Assembly (NCBI GenBank): GCA_014190235.1
Contig: BJGC01000005.1
Span: forward strand, 41,989-105,988
Origin: Actinomycetes bacterium
GTDB taxonomy: Bacteria; Actinomycetota; Acidimicrobiia; Acidimicrobiales; Ilumatobacteraceae
DNA length: 64,000 nt
Direction: 5' to 3'
The notes under the pieces are model-generated. The model was given only the letters and a program-made list of their open reading frames with translations. It was not told the DNA's origin and made no database searches. Shown piece after piece: positions 46,435-54,297 of the stretch. Within the stretch, counting starts at the first letter, position 1. Each line of letters opens with the position of its first letter. A program made the position numbers and the translations under genes.

Positions 46435-47349
46435 ATGGCAATCGAATCCAATCCTCCTTTCAAGGTTCATGGACAATTGCCCGACCTGCACGAACCAACC
46501 CTCATCACAATGTTGTCCGGTTGGATCGACGCCAGTGGCGCGGCGGCTGCTGCGATGGAAACTCTTGTGTCCGAATTGAGCGCGGAGCCGCTCATCACTT
46601 TTGATGCTGACACATTTATAGATTTTCGAGCCCGCAGACCCACCATGGAACTCCGCGATGGAGTCAATACAAAAATCATCTGGACCACTCCCGAAATTCG
46701 AAGAGGGCGCGACTCCGAGGGTCACGACATACTTTTGTTGACGGGACCAGAACCAGATTCTGCCTGGAACTACTTTGCTACCACCGTAAGCGAACTCGCA
46801 GTTCAGTTGGGTGTTCGTCGGGCCATTGGACTCGGTGCGTATCCTTTTGGCGCACCTCACACACGACCTGTTGGACTCTCCTGCACATCACCTAATGCAG
46901 ATCTCGTCGCAAGTTTGCCTTATGCAAAAAACTCAGTTGATGTACCGGCCGGTCTCGAAGCAATTCTTGAACACGAATTTTATAATCGCGGAATCACTGA
47001 CGTTGTTGGCCTATGGGCACAAGTGCCCCATTACATTGCCGCAATGGCCTACCCTGCCGCTGGCGCCACTCTGGTCGAAGCCGTTGCCCATATTGCAGGA
47101 ATCTCCGTGGATGCCAATCCTCTGCGCCGAGAGGCTGCCATCCAACGTGAACGCCTCGATCAACTCGTCTTGGGCAATCCCGATCACGCCGACATGTTGC
47201 GCCAACTTGAACTCGCCTACGACGCCGCACGTGGAGCAAACTCTGATGCAGTAAACGACAACGGTGCGCAAGTTTTGTTCACGGGTGAATTACCCACAAT
47301 GGACGAACTTGCCGCTGAAGTCGAACAATTTCTGAAAGAACAACATTAA
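46435..47349 (+). CDS. PAC2-family protein
   Basis: Protein of 304 residues of the PAC2 (proteasome assembly chaperone) family, widespread in actinobacteria. It begins HEPTLITMLSGWIDASGAA and has IGLGAYPFGAPHTRPV near residue 135 and LWAQVPHYIAAMAYPAA near 195. Its biochemical role in bacteria is not established; a link to protein turnover or ligand binding is only suggested by family. Start 46435 fits the domain; an earlier in-frame start at 46354 lies inside the divergent thioredoxin gene. Confidence 0.88.
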   Translation: MAIESNPPFKVHGQLPDLHEPTLITMLSGWIDASGAAAAAMETLVSELSAEPLITFDADTFIDFRARRPTMELRDGVNTKIIWTTPEIRRGRDSEGHDILLLTGPEPDSAWNYFATTVSELAVQLGVRRAIGLGAYPFGAPHTRPVGLSCTSPNADLVASLPYAKNSVDVPAGLEAILEHEFYNRGITDVVGLWAQVPHYIAAMAYPAAGATLVEAVAHIAGISVDANPLRREAAIQRERLDQLVLGNPDHADMLRQLELAYDAARGANSDAVNDNGAQVLFTGELPTMDELAAEVEQFLKEQH

Positions 47350-47388
47350 AATACTGCTCATCGGCAGTACATCCAATCAAGGGGACAT

Positions 47389-48408
47389 ATGAAAGTAGAT
47401 GGCGGAATCGGAACAGACCTACATAAGGTTGCCCAAAGTGCTCAAGAAGTAGAAGCAGCGGGTTACACGGGAGCATGGACCGCTGAGACCTCGCATGATC
47501 CGTTCTTCCCGCTGTTGTTAGCGGCCGAACACACAACGACTCTTGAACTCGGAACTTCAATTGCTGTCGCGTTCGCGCGCAATCCGATGATCCTGGCCAA
47601 CATCGGCTGGGACCTCCAGGCCTATTCAGGTGGTCGCTTTATTTTGGGACTCGGTAGTCAAATTAAGCCACACATCACAAAGCGATTCAGCATGGAATGG
47701 AGCCACCCGGCGCCTCGCATGCGCGAGATGATCTTGGCGATACGAGCTATTTGGGACACCTGGGAAAACGGTACGCCACTTAATTTTAAAGGGGATTTTT
47801 ATACCCACACCTTGATGACACCATTCTTTGCACCAGAACGCGCCGAGCTCGCAGGGCACGGAACACCGAAAATCTTTCTTGCGGGTGTTGGCGAACTAAT
47901 GACAGAAGTTGCAGGCGAAGTGTGCGATGGATTCATCTGTCATGGTTTCACCACCGAGCGATACTTGCGCGAAGTCACAATCCCTGCTCTTGAACGCGGT
48001 CGCGCCAAAGCTGGCAAAACAATGGAAGGTTTCGAAGTTATGGGGCCGAGTTTTGTTGTCTCTGGTAATTCAGAAGCAGAACTTGAGGCGGCATCGGCTG
48101 GCACGCGCCAACAAATAGCTTTCTACGGATCGACGCCGGCATATCGCGGAGTTCTCGAACTACACGGATGGGGCGAAATGCAAGATGAACTCAATGGCTT
48201 ATCCAAGCAAGGCAAGTGGGTGGAGATGGGTAACTGCATCACAGACGAGATTCTCAACACTTTTGCAGTTGTCGGAGAACCAGAACACATTGCTCCCGAA
48301 CTCCATCGACGCTACGGAGACGTAATTCAGCGAATCAGTTTTTATGCACCGTACAAAACCGACCCAGAACGCTGGAGCAAAGTATTAGCAGATCTTCGAT
48401 CTGCATAA
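47389..48408 (+). CDS. LLM-class F420-dependent oxidoreductase (TIGR03617-like)
   Basis: Luciferase-like monooxygenase fold protein of 339 residues. It has GYTGAWTAETSHDPFFPL near residue 25, LELGTSIAVAFARNPM near 52 and GRFILGLGSQIKPHI near 83, matching the actinobacterial subgroup thought to use F420 rather than FMN. AAGGGGAC precedes the ATG. The substrate is unknown. It follows the PAC2 gene by 40 bases and faces gpgS. Confidence 0.88.
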   Translation: MKVDGGIGTDLHKVAQSAQEVEAAGYTGAWTAETSHDPFFPLLLAAEHTTTLELGTSIAVAFARNPMILANIGWDLQAYSGGRFILGLGSQIKPHITKRFSMEWSHPAPRMREMILAIRAIWDTWENGTPLNFKGDFYTHTLMTPFFAPERAELAGHGTPKIFLAGVGELMTEVAGEVCDGFICHGFTTERYLREVTIPALERGRAKAGKTMEGFEVMGPSFVVSGNSEAELEAASAGTRQQIAFYGSTPAYRGVLELHGWGEMQDELNGLSKQGKWVEMGNCITDEILNTFAVVGEPEHIAPELHRRYGDVIQRISFYAPYKTDPERWSKVLADLRSA

Positions 48409-48413
48409 ACGCC

Positions 48414-49190
48414 CTACAATGACCCGAAAGCGGGTCTTCTCATAACCTCTGGATGGCTGACACTTCCCCACCTGGGCAACGTCACACCACATAATGTTGC
48501 TCCAGCGAGCACGTGGTCTCGCACGTCATCTAGTGCGTTACTCGGCTTCCAGCGATTATTGATATCACCTAGGTCGACGGTGGCGATGGCTTGTTGTCCG
48601 ACAGCGTTCCAGATGTCAATCAGCATGGCGATTTCTATTCCGTAGCCGGTGACGAGTTGTAACGATCGAACAAGTTCTGCGCGAATGGCGATTTGCCCGC
48701 TCAGTGGTTGAGGCAAAGTGGCCAGCCATGGATCAACTTGCTCCAGAAGCGGCCGACCGACTTCTTCGCTGACGCGCCCTGCTGGAATAGCGCGCGATTT
48801 TCCTTCGGAGTTAACACGATGAAAAGATGATTTAACGAACATTGTGGATGTCTTGGCTAATGCAGAGACGAGTTGCTCAACATGATGAACAGAAATATTG
48901 CCCAGATCCGCGTCAAGAAAAACGTAGGCGTCTGCAGAAATTGTGGCAACCCCACGCCAGAGCGAATCACCTTTGCCCAAAACAGTGCCTACTTCTGTGC
49001 ACTGTCGAGAGATATCAAGTACATCAACGCCTTGCTGTAGTGCAATTTGAGAAGTGTTGTCAGTGCTGCCAGAGTCAAGAACAACTGCTTGTTGCACAAT
49101 GCCCGCGCCAAGCGCTTGACACATCACACCTGCGGTCCGCGCGATAGCACCTTGCTCATTGAGGGCAGGGACAAGCAATGCGATATTCAT
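48414..49190 (-). CDS. gpgS: Glucosyl-3-phosphoglycerate synthase
   Basis: GT81-type glycosyltransferase of 258 residues that makes glucosyl-3-phosphoglycerate, the first step to glucosylglycerate and methylglucose lipopolysaccharides. It has LVPALNEQGAIA at the N-terminus, DSGSTDNT near residue 40, GKGDSLWRG near 70, the metal motif FLDADLG near 88, VKSSFHR near 115 and the acceptor-region GYGIEIAMLIDIWN near 185. It is shorter than the mycobacterial enzyme (about 324). ATG 49190 begins the domain and lies eight bases after folBK; mycobacteria also keep gpgS beside a folate gene (folP2). Confidence 0.82.
   Translation of the reverse strand: MNIALLVPALNEQGAIARTAGVMCQALGAGIVQQAVVLDSGSTDNTSQIALQQGVDVLDISRQCTEVGTVLGKGDSLWRGVATISADAYVFLDADLGNISVHHVEQLVSALAKTSTMFVKSSFHRVNSEGKSRAIPAGRVSEEVGRPLLEQVDPWLATLPQPLSGQIAIRAELVRSLQLVTGYGIEIAMLIDIWNAVGQQAIATVDLGDINNRWKPSNALDDVRDHVLAGATLCGVTLPRWGSVSHPEVMRRPAFGSL
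48421..48436. terminator. Hairpin between LLM oxidoreductase and gpgS
   Basis: GACCCG-AAAG-CGGGTC followed by TTCT lies 12 bases after the oxidoreductase stop, inside the last codons of gpgS. It may end the plus-strand transcript. Confidence 0.45.
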
Positions 49191-49198
49191 CAGCTGAG

Positions 49199-50062
49199 TT
49201 AGTGCTCTGTTGTCGAAATCAGATTGCTCAATGAGCCTCGTGCATGCACTCCACCTGCTTCTACAGTTGTGTCCCATTTTGGTGGACAAAGTTCAGGTGC
49301 GATTTCACTTAATGGTTGCAGAACAAAACGTCTTTCATGAAGACGTGGATGTGGAATAGTGAGCAGGTCATCGTTGATTGTGATGTTGTCGTAAAACAAA
49401 ATATCAAGATCAAGCGTTCGTGGACCCCAATGAATAGTGCGCTCACGATGTGCTTGGGCTTCAACAGCGTTGAGCAACCGCAACAACGCATACGGATCAA
49501 GGTGAGTGTCTAGTGCAACCACCATGTTGAGATACGCATCTTGATTTTGGGGACCGCCTACTGGATCTGTCTCAAAAACCTGAGACTCTGTTGCAACTCC
49601 TGGAAGGTGATCAAGCGCAAACCGCAAGTGGGCCACACGATCTCCGATGTTGGTGCCGAGTGCCACAATTGCCCGGTGTCGAACCGTTGGGTTTACGGAT
49701 TGTCGAGTGCGAGTAATGGAGACAGCAGTGGAATCTATGTCTTCATCAATTGGAGGTTGCAATTTGGTGAGCGTGACAGTCGCGGCTGCGACATGATCGA
49801 ACGACAAAACACAATCCGCAATGCGCGCAATGAGACGCTCTAACAAGATGTCGCTTGACGCTCGCACTAATGCGGCGATTGCATCGGCAATGGCTCCATA
49901 ATTGGCGGTGTCTCCTAGATCGTCGGTCTGACCAGCGACGGTGAGGTTGACGTCCATCTCTACATCTATTTGTAAAGGTTGTGGAGCAAGACGCTCTGCG
50001 GGGAGAACCCCAATCAGGGCCATCACTCGCAGTCCACTGATATATATATGGTCACTTGCCAT
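49199..50062 (-). CDS. folK: Bifunctional dihydroneopterin aldolase / HPPK (FolB-FolK fusion)
   Basis: Folate enzyme of 287 residues with two domains. Residues 1-118 are dihydroneopterin aldolase (DHIYISGLRVMALIGVLPAER, LLERLIARIADCVL). From about 125 to the end is 6-hydroxymethyl-dihydropterin pyrophosphokinase, with ALGTNIGDRVAHL and the catalytic WGPRTLDLDILFYDN near 225. It performs two consecutive steps before FolP. The true start is ATG 50062; the frame runs to 50431 but the extra part is antisense to the hydrolase gene. gpgS follows. Confidence 0.94.
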   Translation of the reverse strand: MASDHIYISGLRVMALIGVLPAERLAPQPLQIDVEMDVNLTVAGQTDDLGDTANYGAIADAIAALVRASSDILLERLIARIADCVLSFDHVAAATVTLTKLQPPIDEDIDSTAVSITRTRQSVNPTVRHRAIVALGTNIGDRVAHLRFALDHLPGVATESQVFETDPVGGPQNQDAYLNMVVALDTHLDPYALLRLLNAVEAQAHRERTIHWGPRTLDLDILFYDNITINDDLLTIPHPRLHERRFVLQPLSEIAPELCPPKWDTTVEAGGVHARGSLSNLISTTEH

Positions 50063-50085
50063 GTGTTCTTGTCTATCGGGGAAAC

Positions 50086-50091
50086 TACGCT
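50086..50091 (+). promoter_or_regulatory. Probable -10 hexamer of the hydrolase gene
   Basis: TACGCT ends six bases before ATG 50098 with no ribosome site. Confidence 0.45.
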
Positions 50092-50097
50092 CATCCC

Positions 50098-51024
50098 ATG
50101 ACAGAACGCGTGCAATACGACGAATTTTCGATGTTTCATGAGAATGCCTCGGAATATGGTCTTCCATACGCTGCTCCGCCTTTAGTGCGGCGTGAATTTG
50201 TGCAGTGTTCGGCGGATCGCCGATTGTCAGCCCTGGTCTGGGGAGATGAATCACCAACCATTGTGTTTTTACATGGAGGTGCTCAAAATGCGCATACGTG
50301 GGACACCGTTGCTTTGGCGATGGGCATCGCCGTGCTGTGCATCGATCTGCCCGGTCATGGACACAGCGATAGCGCTGACGCTTACGATGCTTCTGCGATG
50401 CCGTTGGCTCAAAATGCCAACGACGTTGCAACCGTCATTCGTGCACTTGCTCCGCACGCTCAAATGATTGTCGGAATGTCACTCGGTGGACTGACGACAT
50501 TGGCACTCACGCGTGATCATAATGAAGTAGTACCAAAGATGGTATTAGTAGATGTCACACCAGGAATCAATCAAGAAAAAACAAAAGCAATCACCGACTT
50601 TGTTAATGGTCCAGCCACGTTTCCATCGTTTGAAGAACTATTGGAGCGAACAATGCAATTCAACCCGACCCGAACAATGACTTCAATGCGACGCGGCATC
50701 TTGCATAATGCGCTCCAAACTGCTGACGGCTCGTGGGTCTGGCGATATCGACGAGATGATGCTCCCCCATTGCCCCAGGTTGAAGGAGAACTAAAAAGGC
50801 CGGATACTGCAACATTGTGGGATGTCTTTGACACATACAACAAGCCGTTGATGTTTGTGCGAGGAATGCGCTCGCAGAGCGTGGTAAGCGACGAAGACGA
50901 AGCCGAGTTATTGCGACGAGCACCACATACTCGAGTTGAGCATGTGCAAGAAGCAGGACACAGCGTGCAGGGTGATACTCCGCTCGAACTAGCCGCACTG
51001 TTGTTGAGTTTTTTGGCGAGTTAG
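50098..51024 (+). CDS. Alpha/beta hydrolase
   Basis: Alpha/beta-fold hydrolase of 308 residues. The oxyanion region is FLHGGAQNAHTWD near residue 62, the nucleophile elbow is GMSLGG near 130 with the catalytic serine, and the last histidine is in QEAGHSVQGD near 290. The acid is probably the aspartate in the late strand region. Substrate class (ester, lactone or other) is not predictable. It converges with the thiolase-fold gene, whose stop overlaps its own by three bases. Confidence 0.88.
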   Translation: MTERVQYDEFSMFHENASEYGLPYAAPPLVRREFVQCSADRRLSALVWGDESPTIVFLHGGAQNAHTWDTVALAMGIAVLCIDLPGHGHSDSADAYDASAMPLAQNANDVATVIRALAPHAQMIVGMSLGGLTTLALTRDHNEVVPKMVLVDVTPGINQEKTKAITDFVNGPATFPSFEELLERTMQFNPTRTMTSMRRGILHNALQTADGSWVWRYRRDDAPPLPQVEGELKRPDTATLWDVFDTYNKPLMFVRGMRSQSVVSDEDEAELLRRAPHTRVEHVQEAGHSVQGDTPLELAALLLSFLAS

Positions 51025-52181
51025 TTTTTCTCTGAGCCAACAACCCACATTGCAAAAAACTGTGAACCGCCGCCATAAGCATGACCAAGTGCAGTTCGTG
51101 CACCATCGATCTGATGCTCACCCGCTTTACCCATTACCTGCAGTGCTGCTTCACCGAATCGCAACATTCCCGATGCGCCAATCGGATTCGATGACAACAC
51201 GCCTCCTGAAGCGTTGACTGGCAACGCACCAGTCATCTCGGTCACTCCGTCTTCGACAAAACGCCATCCTTGATCTTTAGGAGCAAAGCCTAAGTTTTCA
51301 AGCCACATCGGCTCAAACCAACTAAATGGCACATACATCTCAACGGCGTCTATTTGCTTAAGTGGGTCGGTGATGCCGGCCTTGCGGAAAACATCTTCTG
51401 CACACATTTCTCCGGCTCGGGGACTTACTTGATTACGTCCGGCAAACATTGTTGGTTCACTGCGCATTGCCGTGCTGTGCACCCATGCTTTCTTGCCCGG
51501 CATCTTGTCTGCAACGTCTTCACTGGCTAACACCAACGCGATTGCGCCATCACTTGATGGACAGGTCTCAACAAAACGGATGGGGTCCCACAACATTGGT
51601 GACTCCATGGCTTTTTCTAGCGTCCAGTGGTCTTCATGAAGATGTGCATATGGATTTTTCAGAGCATTCGTGCGATCTTTCACTGCGACCATTGCTCCGA
51701 TATGACTGGGTGCTCCGGATCGCCGAATATAACTACGAACAATCGGCGAAAAATATCCGCCAGCACCGGCGTGAACAGGCATGCTGAATGGCAGTGGAAC
51801 AGACAGAGCCCACATGGCGTTGCCATCACTTTGTTTTTCAAATGCAATCGTAAGCACTCGTTTGTGCAGACCTGACATCACGTGTTGGGCGGCCACAATT
51901 GCTGTCGATCCACCAACGCTGCCAGCAGTGTGCACTCTAAACAACGGCTTGCCGCTTGCTGCCAATGAATCGGTCAGCCACAACTCAGGCATCATCACTC
52001 CCTCGAGCATGTCTGGCGCTTTTCCGATGACGATGGCGTCAATGTCAGCCAGCGTCATATTGGCGTCAAGCAAAGCCCGATCAACTGCTTCGCGTACGAG
52101 TCCAGCAATACTCACATCACCGCGACAAGCGGTGTGATTTGTTTGTCCAACTCCAACAACAGCACAACGATGAAGCGCCAT
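51021..52181 (-). CDS. Thiolase-fold protein lacking the nucleophilic cysteine (Ltp/SCPx-like)
   Basis: Thiolase-superfamily protein of 386 residues related to lipid-transfer-protein thiolases. Where true thiolases have a cysteine (VNxxCxSG), this one reads RVHTAGSVGGSTA, near residue 87. The C-terminal Cys-Gly motif is also gone (AYGGGSQFF). Related actinobacterial proteins such as Ltp2 act as retro-aldolases in steroid side-chain breakdown, using tyrosines and a DUF35 partner, so an aldolase is more likely than a thiolase. It shares one base with the upstream thiolase-fold gene and probably forms a complex with the products of the same operon. Confidence 0.82.
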   Translation of the reverse strand: MALHRCAVVGVGQTNHTACRGDVSIAGLVREAVDRALLDANMTLADIDAIVIGKAPDMLEGVMMPELWLTDSLAASGKPLFRVHTAGSVGGSTAIVAAQHVMSGLHKRVLTIAFEKQSDGNAMWALSVPLPFSMPVHAGAGGYFSPIVRSYIRRSGAPSHIGAMVAVKDRTNALKNPYAHLHEDHWTLEKAMESPMLWDPIRFVETCPSSDGAIALVLASEDVADKMPGKKAWVHSTAMRSEPTMFAGRNQVSPRAGEMCAEDVFRKAGITDPLKQIDAVEMYVPFSWFEPMWLENLGFAPKDQGWRFVEDGVTEMTGALPVNASGGVLSSNPIGASGMLRFGEAALQVMGKAGEHQIDGARTALGHAYGGGSQFFAMWVVGSEKN

Positions 52182-53236
52182 CAGTTACCTTCCAGTACCG
52201 CAACGATGTTTTGCTGCAGACAAGCACCCTGAGCCGCGTGCGCAACAGCGCGATCGGCATTGCCTTTGAATATTTGTCTAGCAGCTTGACCAAAACGCGC
52301 CAGCCCGGCAGCCATGAGTGGATTAGCAACGAGCGCACCACCACTTGGCATCATGCGCGTAGTTGAGCGATCTATGCCCATTGATTGCGCCAAGATGATT
52401 TCGTGATGGCTATACGTGGCATGAAGTTCGGCGACGTCAACTTTGTCCTTGGTGACGCCAGCATGAAACGAAGCAAGTGCCGCTGAATTGCTTCTGCTGA
52501 GATCTCGTAATCCAAGGTTTTGAAAATCAATCCGATGATCGATGCCACGAATCCATGCCGGACGGTCACACATCTCTAGTGCTCTGTCTGCAGTGGTGAT
52601 GATGATCGCAGCCACCCCATCTGCCATTGCAGGGCAGTCATGTGCGCGCAGCGGATTTGCGGTCATGGGTTCGTCAAGCAACTCATCAGCATCGCGGTAT
52701 CCGTAGGCCAACACATTGGGATTATCGGCTGCATCTCGCAAACTTCGCGACACAACATCGGCCATTTGACGTTCTGTCACTGTTCCGGCGTCAATCGCCG
52801 CGCGAGCACCCATTGCCTCAAGCGAACGAAACCCGGGCCACAGCGGAGCGACAACATACGGATCTAATTGCAATGTCAGCGCGCGATTCATGTCACCTGC
52901 AGATGACTTACCATTGCCAAACACAAGCGCAGTATTAGCTTCTCCGGTTTGGATTTTTACCCACGCCTCGTACAGTGCCCATGCACCGTCCATTTCGACG
53001 TGACTCTCCATGATTGGTGGCCATGCGCCCAGTGCGTCGACAGCGGAAACAAAACTAAACGGTTGCCCTGTCATGTAGTCACAACTTCCGTGACACCAAA
53101 AATCAATATCGCTCCGCTGGACATTTGCGCGCTTCAGGACTTCGTGCACGACAGGCACAATCATCTCCACCGGACTCAGGGTCGTCGCTGAGGTGTTTTG
53201 GCCTTCGATGTAGGCGACAATTGCAACGTCACGCAT
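52181..53236 (-). CDS. Second thiolase-fold protein, cysteine-less
   Basis: Thiolase-superfamily protein of 351 residues, shorter than its neighbour and only distantly similar to it. The usual cysteine region reads ESHVEMDGAWALYEAW, without cysteine. The late segment HATYSHHE replaces the typical histidine motif, while AHAAQGACLQQN near the C-terminus keeps one cysteine. It overlaps by one base both the DUF35 gene before it and the thiolase-fold gene after it, which points to tightly coupled synthesis of a heteromeric complex. Function is inferred from context. Confidence 0.78.
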   Translation of the reverse strand: MRDVAIVAYIEGQNTSATTLSPVEMIVPVVHEVLKRANVQRSDIDFWCHGSCDYMTGQPFSFVSAVDALGAWPPIMESHVEMDGAWALYEAWVKIQTGEANTALVFGNGKSSAGDMNRALTLQLDPYVVAPLWPGFRSLEAMGARAAIDAGTVTERQMADVVSRSLRDAADNPNVLAYGYRDADELLDEPMTANPLRAHDCPAMADGVAAIIITTADRALEMCDRPAWIRGIDHRIDFQNLGLRDLSRSNSAALASFHAGVTKDKVDVAELHATYSHHEIILAQSMGIDRSTTRMMPSGGALVANPLMAAGLARFGQAARQIFKGNADRAVAHAAQGACLQQNIVAVLEGN

Positions 53237-53727
53237 TACAGATGCCTCGCATACACATCAAAATCTGCATCGGGTTCACCGGTTGGTTTGTAATACAGAA
53301 TGTTCTCCAGCGACGGCGTCCACTCTGACTTATCTTTCCAAACAGGCTCTACACGCATTCCCATGCGCACATCGGCAGCTTCACACTCTTGAATCAGATG
53401 TTGCATGCCGATATCAGCACCATCCAAAAGAATTGTGGCCGCAACATATGGAATCTTGATTGTCTGACCAAGAAAGGGAACATTCACTACGCAAAACGTG
53501 GTGATGGTTCCGCGCGGGCCAACTTCTACTTCGGCAGCAAGCAATACTCCGCACCTCGGGCATATCCCGTTTCGTGGAGGAAAGTAGACGAGTTCACAAT
53601 CAGGACATCGTCTCCCTATGAGTTTGCCATTTTCAAGACCACGCATGTATACAACTGATCCAGGTCCAGATGACCACGTGTAATCAATGCCAATTGGTGT
53701 GCGAATGCGCAAAATGTCGTCAGCCAT
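53236..53727 (-). CDS. Zn-ribbon OB-fold protein (DUF35)
   Basis: Protein of 163 residues. The N-terminal rubredoxin-like zinc ribbon has CPDCELVYFPPRNGICPRCG (four cysteines), followed by an OB-fold (about 75-140). DUF35 proteins bind CoA thioesters and pair with thiolase-fold enzymes, as ChsH2 does with Ltp2 in steroid degradation. The gene overlaps the previous one by eight bases and the next by one. Confidence 0.88.
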   Translation of the reverse strand: MADDILRIRTPIGIDYTWSSGPGSVVYMRGLENGKLIGRRCPDCELVYFPPRNGICPRCGVLLAAEVEVGPRGTITTFCVVNVPFLGQTIKIPYVAATILLDGADIGMQHLIQECEAADVRMGMRVEPVWKDKSEWTPSLENILYYKPTGEPDADFDVYARHL

Positions 53728-54208
53728 GAGCGTCCTCTGGTTCGAAACACATGATTGCCGTGATGGATGGAGTTGGTTCGGCTGCCCACACTGCTCGCAC
53801 GCGCATACCGGTTGACATCTCGCTCACAGAAGCGACACGAACTGCGTGCAGCATTGGGGTATCTGCTCCGTCAAGAAGTATGAGTGCCCAAGCAAATGGT
53901 TGTTGCAACGTGTTGTCTGCAAATGGCTCTGGTTGCCAACTCCACGTCAGCACGAGGCCGGTATCGCCAACAGCCACCCATTCTGTGAGAGCTGCTCCGG
54001 TGGCGGGATCAAACTCGAGCGGCGGAACATGCACACTTGCGTCAACTCCTCGCGTTCCTTCAATTTTTTTTTCAGCGAGCGATGTTAAAAAACGTCCTAT
54101 GACTGCGCCAACCGTTCGGTCATAGGGATAGAACAAGCGAAGTGGCGCCATCAACGAGCCATCGGGGCCAACCGTTGCGATTATGGGAGGTGTACCTGGG
54201 GCTGCCAC
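53720..54208 (-). CDS. OB-fold protein (DUF35-like) without zinc ribbon
   Basis: Protein of 162 residues, first gene of the thiolase-fold operon. The C-terminal half (about 65-150) resembles the DUF35 OB-fold (VAVGDTGLVLTWSW, WALILLDGADTPMLHAV, MRVRAVW), with LLDGAD also present in its neighbour. It has only one cysteine near its end, so the zinc ribbon is absent. It may be the second half of a two-protein CoA-binding unit. GTG 54208 has AAGGC just upstream. Confidence 0.75.
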   Translation of the reverse strand: MAAPGTPPIIATVGPDGSLMAPLRLFYPYDRTVGAVIGRFLTSLAEKKIEGTRGVDASVHVPPLEFDPATGAALTEWVAVGDTGLVLTWSWQPEPFADNTLQQPFAWALILLDGADTPMLHAVRVASVSEMSTGMRVRAVWAAEPTPSITAIMCFEPEDAHG

Positions 54209-54232
54209 GCCTTATTTTTTAGCACATGCTGA

Positions 54233-54255
54233 GTTTCTGACATGGTGTCAGAAAC
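54233..54255. promoter_or_regulatory. Perfect 10-bp dyad between the thiolase operon and the ABC operon
   Basis: GTTTCTGACA and TGTCAGAAAC are exact reverse complements around a TGG centre. The site lies 25 bases upstream of the OB-fold gene (minus) and 43 upstream of the binding-protein gene (plus), a good place for a repressor controlling both. The family is unknown; a TetR-type operator is plausible. Confidence 0.6.
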
Positions 54256-54297
54256 TGGTAGATTTTGGTCACAATGATCTTTTAAAAGGGGGAAGTC

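Noticed and set aside
46405..46860. N-terminal extension of the thioredoxin protein
   Set aside because: Antisense to the PAC2 gene; the thioredoxin fold starts at 46404.
50063..50431. N-terminal extension of FolB-FolK
   Set aside because: Antisense to the hydrolase gene, and FolB begins at MASDHIYIS.
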